DNA from: RUG11272 sp045226335
GTDB lineage: Bacteria; Bacillota; Clostridia; Christensenellales; Aristaeellaceae
Reading direction: 5' to 3'
Length of the DNA: 55,018 nt
NCBI GenBank assembly: GCA_045226335.1
Contig: JBGVCH010000097.1
Location: forward strand, 1-55,018
How positions within the stretch are numbered: the stretch's first letter is position 1; each line of letters starts with the position of its first letter. Shown here one piece after another: positions 27,868 to 35,909 of this stretch. The position numbers were made by a program, and so were the translations under genes. A model generated the notes under the pieces. That model did no database searches. It had not been told where the DNA came from and saw nothing but the letters and a program-made list of their open reading frames with translations.

Positions 27868-27896
27868 TTGATTTTTCGGCAAAGATATATTAGAAT
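27868..27896 (+). promoter_or_regulatory. Promoter of the two-component / GerMN operon
   Basis: TTGATT (27868-27873) and TAGAAT (27891-27896), 17-bp spacer; an alternative is TTGCTT-16-TATATT (27864-27891). The 175-base region from the nrdG terminator to the start at 27983 is AT-rich, unlike its surroundings, and holds nothing else I recognise. Confidence 0.6.
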
Positions 27897-27982
27897 TTTC
27901 GTGTATCGATTTGCCGTGCGCTTTTATGTGCGGTTCGATTCAACCGGACCCAATCTGCTGAATAGATGGAGGTTGTGCTCCT

Positions 27983-28678
27983 ATGGCAAAGCGCGTTTTG
28001 CTCGTGGACGATGAGCCGCTGATCCTGAAGGGCTTGAAGTATACATTGGAACAGGAAGGCTATGAGACTGACAGCGCCCTGGACGGGGAAGAAGCGCTGG
28101 CCAAGTTTTTTGCGGAACCCTATGACCTGATCCTTCTGGACGTGATGCTTCCGCAGCTCGACGGCATCCAGGTTTGCCAGCGGATCCGGGAGCACAGCAA
28201 TGTGCCCATCATCATGCTGACAGCCAAGGGGGAGGACATGGACAAGATCCTCGGCCTGGAGTACGGCGCGGATGATTACATTGCCAAGCCTTTCAACATC
28301 CTGGAGGTGAAGGCGCGGATCAAGGCCATCATGCGCCGGGCCGCCACAACGCCCATGGTGACGGAGGAGAAGGCCAACATCCGGGTCCGGGATCTGGAGG
28401 TCAATCCCACCAAGCGCACCGTGACCCTTTCCGGCCGGGAAGTCAAGCTGACCGCAAAAGAGTTCGACCTGCTTCAGCTGTTCATCACCAACCGCGGAAA
28501 GGTTTTCACCCGCAAACAGATGCTGGAAACCGTCTGGAAGTACGACTATACCGGCGATGACCGAACCGTGGACGTTCATATTCGCCGCCTCCGCGAAAAG
28601 ATTGAACACGATACGACGCAGCCCGAGTTCATCTTCACCAAGTGGGGGGTTGGTTACTATTTCACGGACAAGGACTAA
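27983..28678 (+). CDS. OmpR/PhoB-family response regulator
   Basis: The 231-residue regulator has a receiver domain (phosphoacceptor D53 in ILLDVMLPQLDG, T80, K102 in YIAKPF) and a winged-helix DNA-binding domain (LTAKEFDLLQLF, DDRTVDVHIRRLREKIE, VGYYF). It resembles the WalR/ResD/MtrA branch. GGAGG sits upstream of the ATG at 27983. It leads an operon with its kinase, two lipoproteins and a membrane protein, and HtrA follows under its own promoter. Envelope stress sensing is inferred from this company. Confidence 0.95.
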   Translation: MAKRVLLVDDEPLILKGLKYTLEQEGYETDSALDGEEALAKFFAEPYDLILLDVMLPQLDGIQVCQRIREHSNVPIIMLTAKGEDMDKILGLEYGADDYIAKPFNILEVKARIKAIMRRAATTPMVTEEKANIRVRDLEVNPTKRTVTLSGREVKLTAKEFDLLQLFITNRGKVFTRKQMLETVWKYDYTGDDRTVDVHIRRLREKIEHDTTQPEFIFTKWGVGYYFTDKD

Positions 28679-30122
28679 GCGCGGGATCTTTACAGGCATC
28701 GGATTCAGAATCACGGTGGCATTCCTTCTGATCATCAGCGCTTCCTTCTACGTGACCGATGCCCGCCTCACTGGGTTTGTGCGAGATTATCTTTACAGAC
28801 AGCGCATCCGTCAGGACAGCCTTTCCGTGGAAAAGCTGGCCGTGACCGTTGCGCCTCTTTTTCAGTCCGGACAGGCGGACGTGCTGGATGAGTTTCTCGT
28901 TTCGGCCGCCGGCGAACTGGGCGGACGCCTGATGGTGCTGGACAACGACGGAAAGGTCCAGTATGACAGCTTCTCGGCCCTGCTGGGCATTCGCCTGGAA
29001 CTGCCGGAGGTCGTGAGCATCCTGACGGACGGGAAGGCCAGCAGCTATGGCATCCACCGGCTTGATTCCACCGACGCGGCCGTGGAGGAGGGGGACAGCC
29101 GGGTCGCTTACTGCGCCGTCCGGCTGGTCCACAAGGACGGGGATCTGGGCGTTCTGCTCTACGCCTCCACCATCGCGGAGATGATCGACAGCCTGGACAG
29201 CATCGAGCGGCAGGTTGGCATGTTTTTTATCCTTGTGGCCGTGCTGGCGCTGATCATCGCCGTGATCTACTCCCGGGTCCTGACCAGGCCGGTGTATGAG
29301 TTGACGGACACGATCCAGCGCATGGGGAAGGGCGACCTGACCGTCCGCGCCAAGGTCAAGGGCTCCGCGGAGTTCAAGGCGCTGGCCTCCAACTACAACG
29401 CCATGGCGGAGCAGCTGGAAAGCCTGGACAAGACCAGGAACCAGTTCGTCTCCAACGCGTCCCATGAGCTGAAAACGCCGTTGACAACCATGAAGATCCT
29501 GCTGGAGAATGTCCTGTACCAGCCCGATATGCCCCAGGACATGCGGGAGGAGTTTCTGGGGGACATCAATCACGAGATCGACCGGCTGTCCAATGTGGTG
29601 GGCGATCTGCTGACCCTGACGAAGATGGACAGCACCGGCAAGACGCTGGAAAAAGTCCGGGTGAACCTGTCCAAGACGGTGAGCGATACCGTGCATCTGC
29701 TGCAGCCCCAGGCGGACAAGCGGGGCCAGTCCCTGCAGGCGCGGATTCAGAGCAACGCCATCTATGTGCTGGGCGACGTCACCCGGCTGGAGCAGATCGT
29801 GTACAACCTGACCGAGAATGCCATCAAGTACACGCCGGACGGCGGCAGCGTCGTGGTGGGGCTGCAGCAGAAGTCCCATCAGGCGGTGCTCACGGTGCAG
29901 GACAACGGCGTGGGCATTCCGCCTGAAGATCAGGCACACATCTTCGAGCGCTTCTACCGCGTCGACAAGGCGCGTTCCAGGGAGACTGGCGGCACCGGAC
30001 TGGGCCTGTCCATCGTGCGCCAGATGGTCTCCATGCACGGCGGCGAGATCAGCGTGATGAGCACGCCCGGCAAGGGCTCCGTGTTCACGGTCCACCTGCC
30101 GCTGGATGAAAGGGGGATCTGA
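28650..30122 (+). CDS. Sensor histidine kinase (two TM, HAMP)
   Basis: The kinase has an N-terminal transmembrane helix (ITVAFLLIISASFYV), an extracytoplasmic domain of about 140 residues, a second helix (MFFILVAVLALIIAVIYS), a HAMP region (LTRPVYELTDTIQRMGKGDL), the phosphorylated His in SNASHELKTPLTT, and a GHKL ATPase domain (NLTENAIKYTP, DNGVGIP, GGTGLGLSIVRQMV). The start is uncertain: the best in-frame candidate is TTG at 28650, inside the regulator's last codons (29-base overlap). It is the partner of the upstream regulator. Architecture resembles WalK/MtrB without a PAS domain. Confidence 0.93.
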   Translation: MVTISRTRTKRGIFTGIGFRITVAFLLIISASFYVTDARLTGFVRDYLYRQRIRQDSLSVEKLAVTVAPLFQSGQADVLDEFLVSAAGELGGRLMVLDNDGKVQYDSFSALLGIRLELPEVVSILTDGKASSYGIHRLDSTDAAVEEGDSRVAYCAVRLVHKDGDLGVLLYASTIAEMIDSLDSIERQVGMFFILVAVLALIIAVIYSRVLTRPVYELTDTIQRMGKGDLTVRAKVKGSAEFKALASNYNAMAEQLESLDKTRNQFVSNASHELKTPLTTMKILLENVLYQPDMPQDMREEFLGDINHEIDRLSNVVGDLLTLTKMDSTGKTLEKVRVNLSKTVSDTVHLLQPQADKRGQSLQARIQSNAIYVLGDVTRLEQIVYNLTENAIKYTPDGGSVVVGLQQKSHQAVLTVQDNGVGIPPEDQAHIFERFYRVDKARSRETGGTGLGLSIVRQMVSMHGGEISVMSTPGKGSVFTVHLPLDERGI

Positions 30123-30124
30123 CC

Positions 30125-31129
30125 GTGAAGCAACCTTTCAGGCGGATCCTGCCGCTCATCATCGTCGCCCTGACCTGCGCGCTGACCGGCTGCTCCGTGA
30201 TCCGGGAGACGCCTCTGCCCGAGAGCACTGTGATCCCGGGGACAAACCCGGTGCTTCCGGCCGCTGTGGACACCAACACCGCGGACAAGCGGGGATACGC
30301 CACCCTCTGGTTCCGCTTCATGGACGAACCCTGTCTTGCCGCCGAGACCTGGAGCATCACCCAGCTGGCCGGGCAGTCCTACGAATTTGCGCTGCTGTCA
30401 GCGCTGTTCTCGGGCCCCGGCACACAGCAGGCGGAACTGAGCAGCCTGTTTCCGGAGGGCACCAGGGTGCTCTCGACGGTCCAGCAGGGGCGCACGCTGA
30501 TCATCACCCTCAGCGGCGAATTCATGGATATGCTGCCGGACGAACCGGAGAACTGGTACGCGGACAGCTACTGGCAGGATGAGATCCCTCTGCGCAGGCG
30601 GCTGGCCATGCAGTCCATCGTGGCCACGGTGACGGAGAACTGCGATGTGGATGAGATCGTGATTCTGGTGGAACAAGACAGTTCCGTGACCGCCAGTCTC
30701 CGTCTGAAGCAGTCGTGGTTTATGGACGGATCGGACGAGACCGTCCTCTCCGCGCCTCAGACCCGGGACGACAGCGTCCTGCTCACCCCGGCCATGGCGG
30801 GGCAGATGATCCTGAAGCACTGGCAGCAAAGGAACTGGTCCGCCCTCTACAACTATGTCGCCATGACCGATACCCGGACCGGCGTGACCCGGCCGGAGTA
30901 CCGCGAATTTGTCGCCGAGATGGAGGAATGTACGGCGCTGATGGACACCCGCTTCAACGGCTGCTCCGTCTTCTATGACGGCAGTTCCGCCACGATCTCC
31001 GCCGACATCAGCCTCAGGACCTCCGCGGGGACGATTACGGAGAACAGATCGCGGATCTTCCGGATCCACAGACAGGAAGGCATCTGGAAGATCAGTATGT
31101 CGGACTTGCTGGATTGGCTGGAGGAATGA
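30125..31129 (+). CDS. Lipoprotein of the two-component operon
   Basis: The 334-residue product starts with GTG at 30125, two bases after the kinase stop, and has a lipoprotein signal peptide with the lipobox LTGC (IIVALTCALTGC). The central part (WFRFMDEPCLAAET, ALLSALFSGPGTQQAELSSLFPEGTRVLS, GRTLIITLSGEF) resembles a GerMN-type fold, and the C-terminal ~110 residues look like an NTF2-like domain (MILKHWQQRNWSALYNYVAM, GIWKISMSDLLDWL). It likely faces the outside of the cell membrane and may modulate the kinase. No precise function is known to me. Confidence 0.75.
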   Translation: MKQPFRRILPLIIVALTCALTGCSVIRETPLPESTVIPGTNPVLPAAVDTNTADKRGYATLWFRFMDEPCLAAETWSITQLAGQSYEFALLSALFSGPGTQQAELSSLFPEGTRVLSTVQQGRTLIITLSGEFMDMLPDEPENWYADSYWQDEIPLRRRLAMQSIVATVTENCDVDEIVILVEQDSSVTASLRLKQSWFMDGSDETVLSAPQTRDDSVLLTPAMAGQMILKHWQQRNWSALYNYVAMTDTRTGVTRPEYREFVAEMEECTALMDTRFNGCSVFYDGSSATISADISLRTSAGTITENRSRIFRIHRQEGIWKISMSDLLDWLEE

Positions 31130-31134
31130 GAGTG

Positions 31135-32688
31135 ATGAAAACCGCACATTCTTCTGGAAAGGCCGTCCGCCTGCTGTGCGCGCTGACGGCCCTGCTCTGC
31201 GGGCTGACCATGACCGGCTGCGGAAAGACCAAAGTCGAGACGGAGGCCAGCGTGTCCACCCTGAAGCCGGTGGCCGACGACTACCCTGCCCCGACGGACG
31301 ACAGCATGCTGGAGTATGACACCCTGGTGAATCTTTATCTTCCGTTCCGGGACGGCCAGAAACTGCTGGCGGTGCAGACGGAGCTGACGCTGACCCACGG
31401 GGAATCCAACATCGAGCCCGTCGTGCAGGCCCTGCTGTCCGATGAGGGCAACGAGATGGTCCGCTCCCTGGGCGGACGGACGACGCTGCAGCTCAGCAGC
31501 GCTTCCCCCATCGAGTGTTCCGGGGATGTGTGCACGGTGAACCTGACCTCCTCCACCCGGGCGCTGGAGGACAATGAGATCTACACCCTGGGCCTGTCGC
31601 TGGCCTCGACACTGTCCGATGTGTCCGGGATCCGATACGTGAACATCATGGTGGAAGACCAGGCGCTGCCCTTCGACGTGGCCGGCAATCTTCCCGCGGG
31701 CTGCTTCACGGCCCACAACGGAGAGGAACTGGCGGACCTGTGGAAGCAGATGACCTCCCGGAAGACGCCACTGGGGGACGACCCGGCGACGGTTCCGCTG
31801 AGCACGACGGCCACCCTGTACTTTCCGCTGGCCGACGGCGCCGGGATCATCGCGGAAGCCCGGAACCTGACCATCGCGGGTCAGACGCCGGAACAGCTGG
31901 CGTCCGGGCTGCTCTCGGCCATGTCCGCCGGATCACAGTATCACACGGGGACCACCGCCATGCCGGACATCGCGTCTCTCTTGGATCTGTCCCCGGAGGT
32001 CACCGAACTCCCTGGACGGGGCAGGATGATCACGCTATACTTCAGCGGTGACCTGGATCGCCAGCTGGAAAGCCTGGGCATCGACAAGGCCTGCTTTGTG
32101 GCCTCCCTGACCTGGACGCTGACCACTTTCATCCCCTCCGTCGGCGCGGTCCGCATCTATGTGGGCTCGGCCATGATGACGGAGGTGTCCGGCGAAACCA
32201 CCGGCCAGATCAAGTTCGCCAACGGCATGATCTACCGTCGGAACTTCCGGGGCCTGCTGCGGGAAAAGGCGTCCATGTACGCGATCCGGGAGAACAGGCT
32301 GACCCGGGTGGACCGCTATGTCTCCGACACGGACGCCTGCAGCCCGCGAACCCTGCTGACGCTGATGATCCGGGGCGTGACCGCTTCGGAGGCGGAAGAC
32401 GGGCTGAGCCCGGCCCTGCCCTCCGGGATGAACGGCACGGACATCCTGGGGGTGGGCATCGCGGACGGCGTGCTGCTGCTGAACCTTTCACCCCGGTTTG
32501 AGCAGCGGCTCCGGCAGATGGACGAGGCCGCGCAGCGCCTGTGCTGCTACGCCATGGTGGACACGGTCTGCGAATCCATCGGTGTCGCGCGGGTCCGGTT
32601 CTATTGGAACGGAGAGATGAAAGAACGCCTGGGCACCGGTTTCTGCTGGGCCGGGGAGTTCATGCTGAATCATTCCATCGTCGATTAG
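31135..32688 (+). CDS. Lipoprotein with tandem GerMN domains
   Basis: The 517-residue product has a lipobox (LLCGLTMTGC) and two GerMN-like domains: the first from LVNLYLPFRDGQKLLAVQTE to about residue 200, the second from ATLYFPLADGAGIIAEARNL. GerMN domains occur in spore germination protein GerM and in actinobacterial LpqB. I chose ATG 31135, nine bases after GGAGGA; the ATG at 31126 abuts that site. The C-terminal third is unassigned. The order regulator-kinase-lipoprotein-GerMN lipoprotein recalls mtrA-mtrB-lpqB. The role as kinase modulator is inferred. Confidence 0.78.
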   Translation: MKTAHSSGKAVRLLCALTALLCGLTMTGCGKTKVETEASVSTLKPVADDYPAPTDDSMLEYDTLVNLYLPFRDGQKLLAVQTELTLTHGESNIEPVVQALLSDEGNEMVRSLGGRTTLQLSSASPIECSGDVCTVNLTSSTRALEDNEIYTLGLSLASTLSDVSGIRYVNIMVEDQALPFDVAGNLPAGCFTAHNGEELADLWKQMTSRKTPLGDDPATVPLSTTATLYFPLADGAGIIAEARNLTIAGQTPEQLASGLLSAMSAGSQYHTGTTAMPDIASLLDLSPEVTELPGRGRMITLYFSGDLDRQLESLGIDKACFVASLTWTLTTFIPSVGAVRIYVGSAMMTEVSGETTGQIKFANGMIYRRNFRGLLREKASMYAIRENRLTRVDRYVSDTDACSPRTLLTLMIRGVTASEAEDGLSPALPSGMNGTDILGVGIADGVLLLNLSPRFEQRLRQMDEAAQRLCCYAMVDTVCESIGVARVRFYWNGEMKERLGTGFCWAGEFMLNHSIVD

Positions 32689-32700
32689 GAGGGAGAGCCG

Positions 32701-34173
32701 ATGCTGAAGCTGGCCATTATCTGCGGGGGCAGCCTGGCGCTCACGCTGCTGCTCTCCTTTCTTCCCCCGGATCTCTGGCTGATCCCGGCCCTGGTGCTTT
32801 CGGTCCTTCTCCCGTATCTCTGCATCCAGGTCAACCGGAAAGGCTTCAAGTCCAGAGAGTGGATCATCTATCCCGAAAACATCACGCCCTCCGCCATCAA
32901 AGCGGTGAGCATTGAGCCGTCGCTGCTGATCGGGAAGACCCTGGTCTCGGCGGAGGTGTGGCTGCCCTTTGACCGGGTGGAGGCGGAGCACTTCCGGTCG
33001 AAATCCGGCGCCATGCTGCTGGCGGCGGCCATTGCCCAGACCGACGCGTGCATCGCGGCGACGGGCAGCAGCTCCGGCTGTACGCCGGAAGAGATCCGGC
33101 AATGGGAGCAGGCCCTGGGAATCGTCCCGGAAAACCTAAAAGCGCTGAACCCCAAGGTGGATGATGCCAAGGTCAACGGGTTTCCCGGCGTCGTGGTGCG
33201 GGACGGAAGCCAGTACCGCGCCTACTTTGTGGGCGGACCGACCATCATTCAGAACTGCCGGATGATCATGGACGGCGCCGCCAGAACCATGACGGAGAAG
33301 GACCTGAAACGCCTGGGGGAGACACCGGCCGGTGCCCTCTGCTATGCCACGTCGCTGGTGGAGGACGGAAAACTGACGGGCCTGTGTTACCTGGGCGCGG
33401 TTCGCCCGGTGATCCGTTCCAGGCCCTCCACGGAAGCCATTAAGGCCGGAGAAAAGCTGCAGAACATGGGCTTCAGCGTGCGGCTTCAGCGGGATAAACG
33501 CTGGGAACTGCAGGTGGTCCGGGAGATGGGCATCGAGTGGCCGGAGGACGAGGGCCTGGCGGACACGCTGGAGATCCACGCCGCCTCCGGCAGCGAAGCC
33601 CGGGATTTCTCCGCGCCGGTGATCAGCCTTCTGGGACACGCGAACCGGCAGGTTTACGGCCGGCTGCTGGCCGCTCTGATGGGATTTGCCCTCTGGCCTT
33701 GTTCCCTCATGACGTCTGGTCCCTGGGCGCTTCTGGCCGGGCTGGTCTGCCTGTGCGTGACCATTCTCCTGTGCAATGAGCACGAGATCACCGCGCCGCC
33801 GGCCTACCGGATGCGGGCCTTCCTGTTCCCGCTGCTGCCGGGCATCCTGATCCCCGTGGCGGCGATGCTGTTCCTGGACCGGTTCGCCCAGTCCAGAACC
33901 ACCGCCGGAACGGTGATGATTCTGGCCGAGTCGCTGCTGTTCTCCCTGTATCTCCTGCTGTACGGCCTGCAGGGAAAGAAAAAGGCCTCCGTCCTCTTCA
34001 TCATCGCGGCCATCTTCCTGCTGTTCCTGCTGGTGGCTGTCGTGCTGATCCCGGGCTTTGACGCCGTCTCCTTCTGCTTCGGACTGATTGCCGGAGCGCT
34101 GGCGGCGGTGGCGGTCCTGCTGCTGCACCGCTATCTCTCCGAGGAACCGCCGTCGGACCGCGGCGAAGAATGA
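32701..34173 (+). CDS. Degenerate P-type-ATPase-like membrane protein
   Basis: The 490-residue product has two N-terminal helices (residues about 4-43), a soluble part (45-315) and about six C-terminal helices (320-480), matching P-type ATPases from M3 onward. The soluble part reads like an eroded N/P domain: YFVGGPTIIQNCRMIM (177-190; KGAPE-like), LTGLCYLGAVRPVIRS (225-240) and NMGFSVRLQRDKRWELQVV (255-273; TGDN region as LQRD). The phosphorylated DKTGT Asp is missing (aligned near 71-80, IEPSLLIGKT), and no GDGxND is seen. It cannot be a normal ion pump. It follows the GerMN lipoprotein by 12 bases. The homology is my reading by eye. Confidence 0.55.
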   Translation: MLKLAIICGGSLALTLLLSFLPPDLWLIPALVLSVLLPYLCIQVNRKGFKSREWIIYPENITPSAIKAVSIEPSLLIGKTLVSAEVWLPFDRVEAEHFRSKSGAMLLAAAIAQTDACIAATGSSSGCTPEEIRQWEQALGIVPENLKALNPKVDDAKVNGFPGVVVRDGSQYRAYFVGGPTIIQNCRMIMDGAARTMTEKDLKRLGETPAGALCYATSLVEDGKLTGLCYLGAVRPVIRSRPSTEAIKAGEKLQNMGFSVRLQRDKRWELQVVREMGIEWPEDEGLADTLEIHAASGSEARDFSAPVISLLGHANRQVYGRLLAALMGFALWPCSLMTSGPWALLAGLVCLCVTILLCNEHEITAPPAYRMRAFLFPLLPGILIPVAAMLFLDRFAQSRTTAGTVMILAESLLFSLYLLLYGLQGKKKASVLFIIAAIFLLFLLVAVVLIPGFDAVSFCFGLIAGALAAVAVLLLHRYLSEEPPSDRGEE

Positions 34174-34182
34174 TCTGAAGAA

Positions 34183-34212
34183 TTCATATTCTGTTCATCG
34201 GTACGATATAAT
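34183..34212 (+). promoter_or_regulatory. htrA promoter with overlapping direct repeats
   Basis: TTCATA (34183-34188) and TATAAT (34207-34212), 18-bp spacer. TTCAT occurs at 34183 and again at 34194, 11 bases apart, the spacing of OmpR-family half sites. The weak -35 would fit an activated promoter. Confidence 0.6.
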
Positions 34213-34286
34213 TCCGATGTATCATCAGCATCGGAAAGGACCGGAAACGCCCTTCCGTCAATATGATCCAGCAGGAGGTACGCAGA

Positions 34287-35558
34287 ATGAAACTGTCGAG
34301 AAAATTCCTGGCCTTCTTCGCGGCCATCACCCTTGTTCTGGCCGGTGCTGCCGGCGGGATCGGCGCCATGATCGGGTCGACGTCCGCTTCGGCGGAGGAA
34401 GGCGAAACCACCACCGTCGTGGTCACCAGCCCCTTCACCAAGGCCATCGCGGAAGTGCGCGGCAGCGTCGTGGGCGTGAACAATTATCAAAGCGTCCGCG
34501 GCTATGGCTACGGCTACGGAAACCGCTGGGGCGGGAGCTCACAGCTGACCCTTTACGCCACCGGCTCCGGCGTGGTGATCGCCAAGGGCTATGTGCTGAC
34601 CAACCATCACGTCATCGAGGACGCGCAGCAGCTGAAGATCTCCATCATTCCGGACGGTGCCAGCACCGCGGTGGAGTATGACGCGACCCTGGTCACGTCC
34701 GATGAGGATCTGGACATCGCCATCATCTACTGCCCGACGCTGAACGTGGAGCCGGTCAAGCTGGGAGACAGCGACACCCTGCAGGTTGGCGACTGGGCCA
34801 TCTGCATCGGCAATCCCCTGAGCGACAGCTTCTACGGCACGGTGACCGCGGGCATCGTGTCCGGCCTGAACCGGTCCATCTCTTCCACGTCTTATGACCG
34901 CTACGGCCGCCGTGAGACCATCACCAACACCATGATCCAGGTGGACGCGGCCATCAACAGCGGCAACAGCGGCGGCGGCATGTTCTCCGTCACCGGTGAG
35001 CTCATGGGCATCCCCACCATCAAGTATTCGTCGAGGGGTTACTCCACGATGGACATCGACGGCATTGCCATGTGCATCCCGATCAACGTGGCCAAGCCCA
35101 TGATCGAGGAAGTGCTCTCCGGCGTGGTCGAAACGCCTTCCGTGGGCTCGACGCCCGATAAGGAAACTGCGCCGGAAGCGCAGCAGAACACGGATCTCAC
35201 CGGCAAGCCCCGGCTGGGCGTCACCATCGCAGGCCTGAATCCCTACTCCACCGATGTGGTCATGGGCGTCATCCCCAACGGCGTCTATGTCCGCTCCGTG
35301 GAAGACGGCAGCCCCGCGGCCGCGGCCGGCATGAAGGCCGGTGACATCATCGTGGAGGCCAATGGCACGGTGGTCACCACCGTAAGCCAGCTGCAGTCCA
35401 TCATCAGGGAGCACGGCGAGGGCGATGTCATCAGCCTGAAGGTGTACCGGGCCGAGGGCATGGCGGAGGCCATTGAGAAAGGATCCGAGACGCCGCAGAA
35501 GGGCGAATACCTGGATCTTCAGGTCACCCTGCGGATCGTGGACGATGTCAAACAGTAA
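34287..35558 (+). CDS. HtrA/DegP-like membrane-anchored serine protease with PDZ
   Basis: The 423-residue product is an S1C serine protease for envelope quality control. An N-terminal signal anchor (FLAFFAAITLVLAGAAGGI) leads to the protease domain with catalytic H108 (TNHHV), D143 (DEDLDIAI) and S228 (GNSGGG). One PDZ domain follows (GVYVRSVEDGSPAAAAGMKA, GDIIVEANGTVV). A Gly/Tyr-rich loop (RGYGYGYGNR) precedes the His. AGGAGGTACGCAGA precedes the ATG. It has its own promoter but lies directly after the two-component operon, so control by that regulator is a fair inference. Confidence 0.93.
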   Translation: MKLSRKFLAFFAAITLVLAGAAGGIGAMIGSTSASAEEGETTTVVVTSPFTKAIAEVRGSVVGVNNYQSVRGYGYGYGNRWGGSSQLTLYATGSGVVIAKGYVLTNHHVIEDAQQLKISIIPDGASTAVEYDATLVTSDEDLDIAIIYCPTLNVEPVKLGDSDTLQVGDWAICIGNPLSDSFYGTVTAGIVSGLNRSISSTSYDRYGRRETITNTMIQVDAAINSGNSGGGMFSVTGELMGIPTIKYSSRGYSTMDIDGIAMCIPINVAKPMIEEVLSGVVETPSVGSTPDKETAPEAQQNTDLTGKPRLGVTIAGLNPYSTDVVMGVIPNGVYVRSVEDGSPAAAAGMKAGDIIVEANGTVVTTVSQLQSIIREHGEGDVISLKVYRAEGMAEAIEKGSETPQKGEYLDLQVTLRIVDDVKQ

Positions 35559-35559
35559 G

Positions 35560-35598
35560 CCAACAGAAAACAGCGGCCCGGCCGCTGTTTTCTGTTGG
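35560..35598. terminator. Bidirectional terminator between htrA and yhbY
   Basis: A perfect 17-bp inverted repeat (35560-35576 with 35582-35598) around a 5-base loop. Each arm holds a TTTT/AAAA run, so it can end both convergent transcripts. Confidence 0.8.
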
Positions 35599-35606
35599 AA
35601 AGAGAA

Positions 35607-35894
35607 TCACTCGAGAATGATTTTGGGGTCTTCTTTGCTGGGGCGGTAGAGCACGAAACGCCGTCCGATGTGCTGGATGGGTTCTGCTCCGAGGGCCTCG
35701 CAGAGAGACACCAGGGCCTCCCGGGCCGTCAGGGGACAGTTCTGCTGCACGCTGCCCTTGACGAGCTCGTGGGCTTCCAGGTCCGTATCGGCCTGGGCGA
35801 GGGTGGCCTCGGTGACGCCGTCCTTGCCGATGTATATGATGGGATCCATGGTGACAGCCATTCCCCTCAGGGTGGCACGCTGTTTGCCGGTCAT
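35607..35894 (-). CDS. yhbY: YhbY-family RNA-binding protein
   Basis: The 95-residue product is a CRM-domain (CRS1-YhbY) protein that binds pre-50S particles. Family signs are TGKQRATLRGMAVTMDPIIY, IGKDGVTEA, AHELVKGSVQQNC and IGRRFVLYRPS. I chose ATG at 35894, seven bases after GGAGG; the ATG at 35900 is only one base from it. It is the last gene of the lgt-to-yhbY operon, directly after the assembly GTPase obgE. Confidence 0.93.
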   Translation of the reverse strand: MTGKQRATLRGMAVTMDPIIYIGKDGVTEATLAQADTDLEAHELVKGSVQQNCPLTAREALVSLCEALGAEPIQHIGRRFVLYRPSKEDPKIILE

Positions 35895-35909
35895 ATCCAT
35901 TCCTCCGTG

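Noticed and set aside
32701..34173. A functional P-type cation pump
   Set aside because: The phosphorylated Asp motif, TGDN and GDGxND are all missing and the actuator domain is absent.
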